Shown one piece after another: positions 21,495-27,579 of a DNA stretch of 30,153 nt. Positions within the stretch are counted from its first letter, which is position 1, and each line of letters begins with the position of its first letter. Source of the DNA: a virus. Both the position numbers and the translations under genes were made by a program. The stretch is taken from positions 1 to 30,153 of IMG/VR virus record IMGVR_UViG_3300025647_000179. The stretch is one strand, 5' to 3'. The notes under the pieces were generated by a model. That model did not search any database and was not told where the DNA came from. It saw only the letters and a program-made list of their open reading frames with translations.

Positions 21495-21690
21495 AATTAA
21501 AAAGTTTATAACGTTTCGCTATTCTGTAGCTCGTCAGTACGGACTTTTTTGTATCCGTATACGTTTCTAGTCTATCTCTATTTAAGTAGCTCTAGGACTT
21601 CGGTTTTTATACCTGAGTAGTCTTACCCGCTTTATAGTGTTTTCCACTTCCGCAACTTTTTAAAACTGTTGTCCCGTTTAATTCTTTGTC
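21495..21690 (-). ncRNA. Long structured 5' leader (candidate regulatory RNA)
   Basis: About 190 nt separate the promoter's -7 box (21690-21697) from the ATG at 21494, far longer than any other leader here, with no ATG-started ORF of note. The minus strand can fold ACGGA/TCCGT around ATACAAAAAAG (near 21535) and GACT/AGTC enclosing GGT/ACC (near 21610). One frame encodes KSCGSGKHYKAGKTTQV (SEC-C-like) without a start codon. It could be a cis-regulatory leader or hold a decayed gene. Confidence 0.4.
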
Positions 21691-21743
21691 AAATATATGT
21701 CGACTTTTTTAGTCTACCAAAATTTTAACATAACTTTAACATT
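21690..21743 (-). promoter_or_regulatory. Bacteroidetes-type promoter with upstream element, copy 1
   Basis: On the minus strand AATGTTAAAGTTATGTTAAA (21724-21743) is followed by TTTG (21718-21721, the -33 box), 20 nt, then TATATTTG (21690-21697, matching the -7 consensus TAnnTTTG). The upstream element recurs at the other promoter at almost the same distance, so it is probably a binding site and not chance. Confidence 0.75.
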
Positions 21744-21794
21744 TATTCGTGCCGTACTTACTTCGATGTTACGCCTTGAGCGGTACGGCTTGGA

Positions 21795-22142
21795 TTATAT
21801 TTTTGCTGCTATTAATTCGTATACGTAAATTATCATATTATTTGCATATAATATTTTTTTGTCTTTTCTCCATAAATTAATTTCGCTATCTCTTGCTTGT
21901 TCGTTTTCTTCATTACATAATACAGAATAAAATATTTTATTGTCTTGTTCTTCGTCTGTATTTATATAGTCTTTATTGAATTCATAACCTAAACTGTATA
22001 AATGTTTTTCTATTGCCTCTGTTACGTTTTCGGCTTTATAAATTCCCTCTGTATCGAAGTTGTTAACGTTTTCTGTTTCTCCCTCTTGGTAATTGTCTAA
22101 GTATACGTTATGCATACATTCGATAAAATAAGTTGCTTTCAT
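21795..22142 (-). CDS. Hypothetical protein (115 aa)
   Basis: The ATG at 22142 (MKATYFIECMHNVYLDNYQE) is chosen over an upstream TTG, because the 41-aa gene ends at 22147. It is acidic, with VTEAIEKHLYSLGYEFN and a final YVYELIAAKI. No domain recognised. Downstream on the minus strand GCCGTAC...GTACGGC (21751-21789) can pair, just before the promoter. Confidence 0.5.
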   Translation of the reverse strand: MKATYFIECMHNVYLDNYQEGETENVNNFDTEGIYKAENVTEAIEKHLYSLGYEFNKDYINTDEEQDNKIFYSVLCNEENEQARDSEINLWRKDKKILYANNMIIYVYELIAAKI

Positions 22143-22146
22143 AGTT

Positions 22147-22272
22147 TTATTTTTTAGTATCAATTAATTTTTTTAAAAATTCTAATTTAGAAAACGATGC
22201 CCCACTTAATCCAATTTGATAAAATCCATTGAATTTATAAATGTTTTTGTTTTTATAAGTTTCTATAAACAT
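22147..22272 (-). CDS. Small protein (41 aa)
   Basis: MFIETYKNKNIYKFNGFYQI then GLSGASFSKLEFLKKLID. It fits exactly between the 217-aa gene (stop 22277) and the 115-aa gene (start 22142). The composition is protein-like (aromatic beta part, amphipathic helix). No family recognised. Confidence 0.6.
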   Translation of the reverse strand: MFIETYKNKNIYKFNGFYQIGLSGASFSKLEFLKKLIDTKK

Positions 22273-22276
22273 GATC

Positions 22277-22930
22277 TTAATTTATTTTTGTAACTTTATA
22301 AACGTCAAAATTTTTCCCGCTTGAAACGGTTGTAAATTCATAGCCTATTGAATTAAAAATCTTATTGTAACAATTTACGCCGACGCCCCCTTCAAAACTT
22401 GGTAAAATTCCATACCCCGAACCATATCCAAAAATATCATTATTTTTTAATTTTGAATTTTTGTTTTTTAATTTGTACATAAGTTTTAAAAATTGTGGGA
22501 CTTGGTTTAAAACGTTAGCGACTGCAGTACTTTGTTTATCGTAACCGCATCCACTAATTGAACCACTAGAAACCATCCCTAAACCACTTACATAGGCTTC
22601 AGCGGTTGGATTTATTCCCCACATTTGAGAGCGTTTCCACTCAACTGTAATAGTTAAACTTTCTATTTGTGGCAAATTTTCGTTAAAATCTAAGTAAGAA
22701 AATGTTTTTTGTAATTTTTTTAAAGTTAATTTTTCAAGTCTGTCAATTAAATATTTTTTACATTCCTGTACATTTGCAAATACATGATTTTTTTTATTTG
22801 CTGGAAGTAACTCCAATAAATACCAGTCTAATTTTTTGGCTTCATTTGTTTCTATTTTTCTAATAGATGCAAGTTTTTCGTCTCTGCGTGTTAAAACTTC
22901 ATTTTCTAACTGTTTGGCTAAATTTTTCAT
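22277..22930 (-). CDS. Conserved hypothetical protein (217 aa) of Bacteroidetes mobile elements
   Basis: The N-terminal third is helical (LAKQLENEVLTRRDEKLASI). The rest contains a conserved-looking series: TVEWKRSQMWGINPTAEAYV, SGSISGCGYDKQSTAVANVL, FGYGSGYGILPSFEGGVGV, and a C-terminal SSGKNFDVYKV. I recognise this series as a family recurring in Bacteroidetes phages and mobile elements with no known function. The repeated Gly/Tyr clusters suggest a fixed fold with a substrate pocket, but no catalytic set is clear. It is the first gene behind promoter 22973-23027. Confidence 0.65.
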   Translation of the reverse strand: MKNLAKQLENEVLTRRDEKLASIRKIETNEAKKLDWYLLELLPANKKNHVFANVQECKKYLIDRLEKLTLKKLQKTFSYLDFNENLPQIESLTITVEWKRSQMWGINPTAEAYVSGLGMVSSGSISGCGYDKQSTAVANVLNQVPQFLKLMYKLKNKNSKLKNNDIFGYGSGYGILPSFEGGVGVNCYNKIFNSIGYEFTTVSSGKNFDVYKVTKIN

Positions 22931-22972
22931 TTTAATAATATTTACAAAATAACTTCGTTGTTATTTCTTTTG

Positions 22973-23027
22973 CAAACATACAACGAGGATACAATACAAT
23001 CCAACTTTTTAACATAACTTTAACATT
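22973..23027 (-). promoter_or_regulatory. Bacteroidetes-type promoter with upstream element, copy 2
   Basis: The same 20-bp AATGTTAAAGTTATGTTAAA lies at 23008-23027, followed by GTTG (23002-23005), 21 nt and TATGTTTG (22973-22980, a TAnnTTTG match). The leader to the ATG at 22930 is only ~35 nt. This is the likely main start of the leftward operon. Confidence 0.75.
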
Positions 23028-23116
23028 TGGATAGTAAATAAACTTACTAACTCGTTTAAAAACAGTTAGTTAGGTTTTTAGGGGTTTGTTAAATTAGTTT
23101 TGTTTTGGGATTTTTT

Positions 23117-23147
23117 GATATGATCTTATTGCCCGTCCGAGCATATC
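23117..23147. repeat. Short inverted repeat
   Basis: GATATG (23117-23122) and CATATC (23142-23147) pair around a GC-richer loop containing GCCCGTCC, in a very AT-rich setting. It may be an operator or part of the origin. Confidence 0.3.
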
Positions 23148-23164
23148 TAATCAAACCAATTATA

Positions 23165-23540
23165 TAACTCCTTGATTATCAAGTATGTGTGTAGGTTTTT
23201 TTAATTCGTGTAGGTTTTGTGTAGGTTTTGTGTAGATAATTTCGACTTAACTCCTTGATTATCAAGTAAGTATGTAGTAATGTAGATTTTACCCCTTATA
23301 TATGAAAAAAAAAAAATATATATTATACATTACACTATATAGTCTAAGTAGGTGGTCAAAACCTACATTTCTACACTAATTTACGTTAGCCCCTTTGTTT
23401 ATTGGTATTGAGACGATGTAGGTGCTACATTTTATCTACATTTTACTACATTAATACCTGCATTTTCTACATTTTATACATGTTTTTTAGTGTAGACAAA
23501 TAATTATCCGACAACAAACGACAACAAACGGATAATTTTA
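23165..23540. other. Candidate replication origin: iterons, duplicated palindrome, AT-rich core
   Basis: This is the core of a gene-free stretch of over 800 nt between divergent units. The palindrome CTTGATTATCAAG occurs twice in an identical 21-bp context (23165-23185, 23248-23268), 83 bp apart. GTGTAGGTTTT is present at 23189, 23208 and 23219 (the last two in direct tandem), with a degenerate copy at 23230. Further TGTAG cores follow. A nearly pure A/T segment spans 23296-23340. To its right the core appears inverted as CTACATTT repeats (23363, 23371, 23425, 23436, 23446, 23467). Iterons on both sides of a melting-prone core are characteristic of replication origins. The function is inferred. 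Confidence 0.6.
23502..23537. repeat. Hairpin with tandem repeat in its loop
   Basis: AATTATCCG (23502-23510) pairs perfectly with CGGATAATT (23529-23537). The loop is made of two copies of ACAACAAA joined by CG (period 10, CGACAACAAA). It borders the iteron region on the right. Confidence 0.65.
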
Positions 23541-23752
23541 CAGGAGTAATTTTATGATGAACGGATCCAAGCGGTGCAATATGGTACCATATATCCAGTA
23601 GAAGTGCCTCACAAAAAAAGCCTAAAAATTTCGGAGGGAATTTTAAAAATGATAGGGGGGAGGGTCAAATATATATCGGTTTCCCTTTTGGGTTTTTTTC
23701 GCAATATAGGTATATAACCCCCGACCTAAACTTTTCTAACAATTTTTTTTTA
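23541..23752. other. Gene-free stretch right of the origin candidate
   Basis: No ORF of protein-like quality is visible; the ATGs give peptides of 15-22 residues. It holds a perfect 14-bp palindrome ATATGGTACCATAT (23579-23592), a purine-rich GATAGGGGGGAGGGTC (near 23650) and CCCTTTTGGGTTTTTTT (near 23683-23698), which may be a weak terminator for plus-strand transcription. Confidence 0.35.
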
Positions 23753-23760
23753 TAACTTTG
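23753..23760 (+). promoter_or_regulatory. -7 box TAACTTTG of a plus-strand promoter
   Basis: TAACTTTG matches TAnnTTTG and lies four bases before the ATG of the 46-aa ORF, so the transcript would be almost leaderless. No clear TTTG -33 box is present. Confidence 0.5.
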
Positions 23761-23764
23761 CAAA

Positions 23765-23905
23765 ATGAAACAAACTAAAACAATGCCGTCTCAAGAGATA
23801 GGTTTATACCGAATGGCAAAAGAGAAGAAGGCTATGCACGAAGCCAAGGAGTTGGTGGAGAAAGCAACGACAATGGCACTAGCTATGAAGATGGCTAAAA
23901 TGTGA
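23765..23905 (+). CDS. Small charged Met-rich protein (46 aa)
   Basis: MKQTKTMPSQEIGLYRMAKE then KKAMHEAKELVEKATTMALA, ending MKMAKM: a long amphipathic helix rich in Lys, Ala and Met. It is the first rightward gene beyond the origin candidate, between a TAnnTTTG box and a strong terminator. This makes a one-gene transcription unit. No family recognised. Confidence 0.6.
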   Translation: MKQTKTMPSQEIGLYRMAKEKKAMHEAKELVEKATTMALAMKMAKM

Positions 23906-23908
23906 AGT

Positions 23909-23968
23909 TGTGTTTGAGTAAAACACATCCAGACTTAGTAAAGCCTCTTGCATTGCAACGTAACTAAG
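23909..23968 (+). ncRNA. Two-hairpin segment before the terminator (candidate 3'-UTR structure)
   Basis: TGTGTTT/AAACACA (23909-23915 with 23921-23927) and CTTAGT/ACTAAG (23934-23939 with 23963-23968), the latter enclosing TTGC/GCAA. With the terminator this gives three consecutive hairpins in 95 nt of the same short transcript. Confidence 0.4.
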
Positions 23969-23974
23969 TATAAT

Positions 23975-24003
23975 CCCAAGCGTAAAAACTTGGGTTTTTT
24001 TTT
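23975..24003 (+). terminator. Rho-independent terminator
   Basis: CCCAAG, loop CGTAAAAA, CTTGGG, then nine T. It closes the unit carrying the 46-aa ORF. Confidence 0.85.
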
Positions 24004-24004
24004 G

Positions 24005-24012
24005 TATATTTG
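24005..24012 (+). promoter_or_regulatory. -7 box TATATTTG
   Basis: TATATTTG matches TAnnTTTG, 21 nt before the ATG of the 43-aa ORF. The intervening leader resembles that of groEL (AATTAAATTAAATG versus AAATCAAATTAAATG), as though both come from one promoter cassette. Confidence 0.5.
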
Positions 24013-24033
24013 TCGAATAAATAATTAAATTAA

Positions 24034-24165
24034 ATGGAAATGCAATTAACAATTTCACCACAGTACGTGCTTATCGGCTTTGATTGGTATGGTGCAGACG
24101 AAAAGGACAACTTCAATGAAGTAAATATTTACTTCTTATTTTTAAAACTATCATTTTATTGGTAA
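24034..24165 (+). CDS. Possible small protein (43 aa)
   Basis: MEMQLTISPQYVLIGFDWYG, then ADEKDNFNEVNIYFLFLKLS and FYW. It has its own promoter-like box and the groEL-type leader. The terminal aromatic, hydrophobic stretch may be a truncated end, because the DNA turns AT-rich exactly there. It could be the remnant of a longer gene cut by insertion of the HNH unit. Confidence 0.5.
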   Translation: MEMQLTISPQYVLIGFDWYGADEKDNFNEVNIYFLFLKLSFYW

Positions 24166-24199
24166 TTATAATGCTTAATTTACTTTGTATTTATTTTAT

Positions 24200-24207
24200 T
24201 ATCTTTG
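24200..24207 (+). promoter_or_regulatory. -7 box TATCTTTG upstream of the HNH leader
   Basis: A perfect TAnnTTTG match. Transcription from here would begin just before the structured element at 24223, placing it at the very 5' end of the HNH mRNA. No good -33 box is seen. Confidence 0.5.
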
Positions 24208-24222
24208 TAAAATAAATTCAGA

Positions 24223-24300
24223 GTCGTAGCTGATGTAAAAAACCAAAATAAATTCCCTGCTTGATACAGACTACGACCTGTTGATGGCAGGGTTTTATAT
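24223..24300 (+). ncRNA. Pseudoknot-like structured leader of the HNH gene
   Basis: GTCGTAG (24223-24229) is complementary to CTACGAC (24271-24277), while CCCTGC (24255-24260) is complementary to GCAGGG (24287-24292). The stems interleave, giving an H-type pseudoknot of 7 and 6 bp. The second stem is followed by TTTTATATTTT and then the ATG at 24304, so that stem alone would be a terminator. The two folds are both possible in sequence, suggesting attenuation or a catalytic/guide RNA. I could not assign a known family. Confidence 0.55.
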
Positions 24301-24303
24301 TTT

Positions 24304-24990
24304 ATGAAAACATGTACAAAATGCAAAATTGAAAAAGAATTAATTGAGTTTGGAAAATGCAAAATTGTAAAAAGCGGAATAAGGTCTATTTGCAAAAAAT
24401 GTAATGCAGAACAAAGAAAAATTTATGTAGCATTAAATAGAGAAAAAATATACATAAAAACAAAAGAATATAATATAATAAATAAAGAAATAAAGAAAGA
24501 GAAACGAAAAATTTATAATTTAAATAATAAAGAAAAAATAGCTTTATATAAAAAAATATATAACGAAATAAATAAAGAAAAAATAGTTAAACAAAGAAAA
24601 ATATATAGAAAAGTAAATAAAGATACTTTATATGTATATAGTAAAGAATATCATGTTAATAGAAAAAAAACAGATCCGTTGTTTAAATTTTCTGGAAAAG
24701 TAAGGTCTTCTATTAGTAGCGCGTTCAAAAGAAGTAATGGTAAATTTAGAAAAAACTCACTAACAGAAAAAATACTTGGATGCACAATATTAGAATTTAC
24801 ACATTATATTGAATCAAAACTAAAAGAAGGAATGACGTTAAGTAATCATGGCAAATGGCATTTAGACCATATAATACCAGTATCAAGAGCAAAAACTGAA
24901 GAAGAGATAATTAAATTAAACCATTACACTAATTTTCAGCCACTATGGGCAGAAGAAAACCTAAAAAAGGGAAATAAAATAATTAATTAA
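24304..24990 (+). CDS. HNH endonuclease (228 aa), probable homing element
   Basis: The N-terminus has two cysteine pairs, CTKCKIEKE (4-12) and CKKCNAEQR (31-39 region), a zinc finger typical of phage HNH proteins. A long Lys/Asn/Ile-rich coil of repeated 'NKEKI.KIY' units follows. The C-terminal nuclease domain has WHLDHIIPVSRAKTEEE with the catalytic His-Asp-His, then LNHYTNFQPLWAEENLKKGN with the HNH asparagines. The gene is extremely A-rich compared with groEL next door, a sign of separate origin. It lies between a short ORF and groEL and interrupts no intact gene in view. Confidence 0.88.
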   Translation: MKTCTKCKIEKELIEFGKCKIVKSGIRSICKKCNAEQRKIYVALNREKIYIKTKEYNIINKEIKKEKRKIYNLNNKEKIALYKKIYNEINKEKIVKQRKIYRKVNKDTLYVYSKEYHVNRKKTDPLFKFSGKVRSSISSAFKRSNGKFRKNSLTEKILGCTILEFTHYIESKLKEGMTLSNHGKWHLDHIIPVSRAKTEEEIIKLNHYTNFQPLWAEENLKKGNKIIN

Positions 24991-24997
24991 AATTAAC

Positions 24998-25005
24998 TAT
25001 ATTTG
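24998..25005 (+). promoter_or_regulatory. -7 box TATATTTG of the groEL-groES unit
   Basis: TATATTTG lies 20 nt before the groEL start, leaving a leader of roughly a dozen nucleotides without a Shine-Dalgarno sequence, normal for Bacteroidetes. No TTTG -33 box at the expected distance. Confidence 0.5.
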
Positions 25006-25024
25006 CATAATTAAATCAAATTAA

Positions 25025-26620
25025 ATGAATCCAAAAGAAATTATCTTCGACAAAGAAGCGCGAGACAAACTAATAAATGGAATTTCTATTATGGCTAAGG
25101 CGGTAAAAAGCACGTTAGGTCCTAGAGGAAATACAGTATTGATAGAAAGCCAAAGTCATATCCATGGAATAACGGTAACAAAAGACGGGATAACAGTCTG
25201 TAAATCAATAGATTTAGTTGACCCAGTTGAGAACTTAGCGGTTCAGATGATGAGAGATGCCGCAAGTAGAACAGCAACGAGTGCAGGTGACGGAACGACT
25301 TCGGCTATTGTTTTGACTGAGGCTATTGTTATGCAGGGTCAGGACTTGCTGAATGACAAGCACAACGTAACGGAGGTGATTAGACATATCAACGAAGTAT
25401 CAAACGGTATTGTTTCAAGTTTAGAGAAGAGATCTCGCAAGGTAAGTGGCAAGACATTGAAGAATGTGGCGTCTATATCTGCTAATAATGATACGGAGCT
25501 TGGCAAGATAATTTCGGATGCGTATAACAAGGTAGGTAAGACAGGTATTGTGACTATTGAGAACTCACAGACAACTGAGACGTATGCGGAGTTCACGGAT
25601 GGTATAAAGGTAAAGAGAGGGTATACGAGTAATTTATTCGTGAATGACCATAAGAATGACGAGTGTATCTTGGACGATGTGTATATTATGGTTACCGATC
25701 AGGAGATAAATAGTATATTATCGATAGAAAAGGTATTGACGCATATTATTAACACGAAGAAGAAGTTATTGATAATAGGACCATGTACTCAGAACGTTAT
25801 AAATACGTTGGCTATAAACGTAGTTAAGAACGGATTGAAGTTTTGCAACATATCACCACCAGAGTTTGGGTACAAGAAGAACGAATTGATGAGTGATATT
25901 GCGTTGTCTGTTGGGGCTAAGTATTTCTCAGAGAGTACTGGCGATGACTTGAGTCTTATTGACGTTGATAGTTTGGGTCATGCAGAGCGTATCATAGTAG
26001 GAAGAGATAGTTCGGCTATTATCAGGTCTAAGGTAAAGGATGACGAGGTGAATGAGCGCGTTAAGCAGCTGTGGGAATCATACTCTATGCAACAACGCAA
26101 GTCGGACCAAGACTTTATCAAGGAGCGTATTGCTAGTTTGACAGGAGGGATTGGCGTTATTTACGTTGGAGGAAATTCAGACCTTGAGCAGAAGGAGCGT
26201 AAGGATAGAGTTGATGATGCGGTGTGTGCGGTTAGGTCAGCACTGGAGGAGGGTATTTTACCAGGAGGAGGACTAGCGTTATTCAGAGAGTCGTATAGAA
26301 TCATTGCTGATGCTGACGATATGATTGAAGATATTAGTGCTGAGCAGTATGTAGCGATGCATATATTGGCACGAGCGATACAAGCACCTTTGTTGCAGAT
26401 ACTTGCGAACGCTGGGTTGGACGGATATAATATAATGGACGATAGTAGAGCTTCGGATGGCAACAACGGATATGACGTTAAGGGTAATGTATATGGAGAC
26501 ATGTATGACATGGGAGTAATAGACCCGTTGAAGGTAACGAAGAACGCATTGAAGAACGCGGTGAGTGTAGCCACGACAATACTGAGTACTAATGCAATAA
26601 TAACAATAGCAAGAGCGTAA
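25025..26620 (+). CDS. groEL: Phage-encoded chaperonin GroEL (531 aa)
   Basis: It is full-length and collinear with bacterial GroEL. ATP-site motifs are LGPRGNT (31-37), TKDGITV (52-58, Asp54), GDGTTS (88-93, Asp89) and RVDDAV with the catalytic Asp at 398; ILPGGGLAL follows. The apical domain is divergent (FTDGIKVKRGYTSNLFVND and beyond), and the C-terminus stops at TNAIITIARA without the Gly-Gly-Met tail. It would fold phage proteins, probably capsid or tail subunits, in the host cytoplasm. groES overlaps its stop, so both are made together. Codon use is visibly richer in G/C than neighbours, producing long antisense ORFs. Other phages carry GroEL; having the co-chaperonin as well is less usual. 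Confidence 0.95.
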   Translation: MNPKEIIFDKEARDKLINGISIMAKAVKSTLGPRGNTVLIESQSHIHGITVTKDGITVCKSIDLVDPVENLAVQMMRDAASRTATSAGDGTTSAIVLTEAIVMQGQDLLNDKHNVTEVIRHINEVSNGIVSSLEKRSRKVSGKTLKNVASISANNDTELGKIISDAYNKVGKTGIVTIENSQTTETYAEFTDGIKVKRGYTSNLFVNDHKNDECILDDVYIMVTDQEINSILSIEKVLTHIINTKKKLLIIGPCTQNVINTLAINVVKNGLKFCNISPPEFGYKKNELMSDIALSVGAKYFSESTGDDLSLIDVDSLGHAERIIVGRDSSAIIRSKVKDDEVNERVKQLWESYSMQQRKSDQDFIKERIASLTGGIGVIYVGGNSDLEQKERKDRVDDAVCAVRSALEEGILPGGGLALFRESYRIIADADDMIEDISAEQYVAMHILARAIQAPLLQILANAGLDGYNIMDDSRASDGNNGYDVKGNVYGDMYDMGVIDPLKVTKNALKNAVSVATTILSTNAIITIARA

Positions 26621-26877
26621 TGATACCAATAAACAAATACTGTGTTATAAACGAGATAAAAGAGCAAAGCCAGACAGAATCTGGCTTAATGCTCTCGGCA
26701 AGTGATTCTGACAAGTTCAGATACAAGAAAGGCAAGGTAGTTAAGGAAGGCACGAATGTTGACTGCGTGAAGAGTGGTGATATGATATATTACGACAAGG
26801 CAGCAGGATTCGAGATGTTGATTGACAATGTAGCCTATACGATTATACTAGAGCGAGACATTGTTCTTGTTCTTTAG
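26620..26877 (+). CDS. groES: Phage co-chaperonin GroES-like (85 aa)
   Basis: Matches the Cpn10 fold: an N-terminal strand, a mobile-loop segment EQSQTESGLMLSASDSDK (14-31) with the hydrophobic GLML tripod that docks on GroEL, then GKVVKEGTNVDCVKSGDMIY and YDKAAGFEMLIDNVAY, ending LERDIVLVL. This agrees with VKxGDxVxYxKxAGxE of GroES. The start overlaps the groEL stop by one base (TAATG). At 85 residues it is slightly shorter than the typical ~95. It caps the GroEL ring; in T4 the analogous phage protein gp31 works with host GroEL, whereas here the partner is encoded next to it. Its end overlaps the convergent gene by 30 nt. Confidence 0.9.
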   Translation: MIPINKYCVINEIKEQSQTESGLMLSASDSDKFRYKKGKVVKEGTNVDCVKSGDMIYYDKAAGFEMLIDNVAYTIILERDIVLVL

Positions 26878-27414
26878 TCTAGTTTCTCTATATTTTACAA
26901 CGTGGGGTTGTTTTGCGTATTCTTCATACTCAAGGTCAGCCCTACGTTTTTTTTCTTTACGAGTAAGGTTCATCTTACGAAAAACGCGCTTAGTCATGTT
27001 TTGAGAATAGGTAGCGTCTTTGTTGTACATAGGATTATTAGTTGGAACTTCTGATATACCTACTTTACCTTCGAGTCGGTCGTATATGTTATTCATTAGT
27101 ATTTTTGCTTTATGACTAACGGTATATAGAGCGGCTTGATTATTTTTATTTTCTCTCCATATAGTTATCCAACCATCGTCTAGCAAACGTTTGAATCTTG
27201 TTTTATCCCAACTAAATGTACATTCTACTTCTTTATAAAAAGACATTTTGAATAAATTTTCACTATGTAAGAAGAATAATATCTCAAGGTCTGGTGCTGA
27301 AAGACCGTGTTTAGCTCTTGCCCACATACGCATAGCTCTGTAATACTTAAGGTAATTTGACGAAGGGGGAATTATAGTATAAGTCCTCTTTATTTTATTT
27401 GTCTGAATTTTCAT
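26848..27414 (-). CDS. Putative winged-helix DNA-binding protein (188 aa)
   Basis: Residues ~20-110 read like a winged-helix domain: RMWARAKHGLSAPDLEILFF (helices 1-2), KEVECTFSWDKTRFKRLLDD (recognition helix) and GWITIWRENKNNQAALYTVS (wing), then KAKILMNNIYDRLEGK. The C-terminal 60 residues are basic (RKEKKRRADLEYEEY) and probably disordered. It is the only leftward gene among rightward late genes and diverges from the small-protein operon at 27460, so it may regulate that intergenic region. It could alternatively be a structural protein with this fold, as similar ORFs occur near phage head genes. Confidence 0.6.
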   Translation of the reverse strand: MKIQTNKIKRTYTIIPPSSNYLKYYRAMRMWARAKHGLSAPDLEILFFLHSENLFKMSFYKEVECTFSWDKTRFKRLLDDGWITIWRENKNNQAALYTVSHKAKILMNNIYDRLEGKVGISEVPTNNPMYNKDATYSQNMTKRVFRKMNLTRKEKKRRADLEYEEYAKQPHVVKYRETRLKNKNNVSL

Positions 27415-27428
27415 TTAATTATTATTAT

Positions 27429-27436
27429 TACCTTTG
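27429..27436 (+). promoter_or_regulatory. -7 box TACCTTTG of the late small-gene operon
   Basis: A perfect TAnnTTTG in the 45-nt gap between the divergent winged-helix gene and the 38-aa gene, 23 nt before its ATG. A TTTG lies further upstream than ideal (27398-27401). Confidence 0.6.
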
Positions 27437-27459
27437 CAAAGATACTAAATAATATAGAC

Positions 27460-27576
27460 ATGATTAAAAAATGCTCTGCAAGTATGGCTTCAAGCAAAAA
27501 GAAAGCCAGTCAATACGAATCAAAAAAGTCATTAAAAGGAAAGATGTCGTATTTAAAAGGAAACGTTAAAAAATAA
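27460..27576 (+). CDS. Very small basic protein (38 aa)
   Basis: MIKKCSASMASSKKKASQYE then SKKSLKGKMSYLKGNVKK: lysine- and serine-rich, unstructured-looking. First gene of the rightward operon. Lys-rich miniproteins here could bind nucleic acid or be packaged with the genome; nothing proves it. Confidence 0.6.
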   Translation: MIKKCSASMASSKKKASQYESKKSLKGKMSYLKGNVKK

Positions 27577-27579
27577 GTT

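Noticed and set aside
23165-23480. CRISPR array
   Set aside because: Repeats are 5-13 bp with near-zero spacers, not 25-40-bp repeats with unique spacers; iterons explain them better.
24220-24292. Hammerhead or HDV-like ribozyme at the HNH leader
   Set aside because: CTGATG is present but the following base is T, not A, and no GAAA/NUH arrangement follows; the order of the two stems recalls HDV topology but the required third and fourth stems and a short J1/2 are missing. Kept only as an unassigned pseudoknot.
26161-26667. Antisense ORFs of 168 and 116 codons over groEL
   Set aside because: They lie opposite a clearly conserved gene; composition is driven by the complementary codons and there is no promoter or family resemblance.
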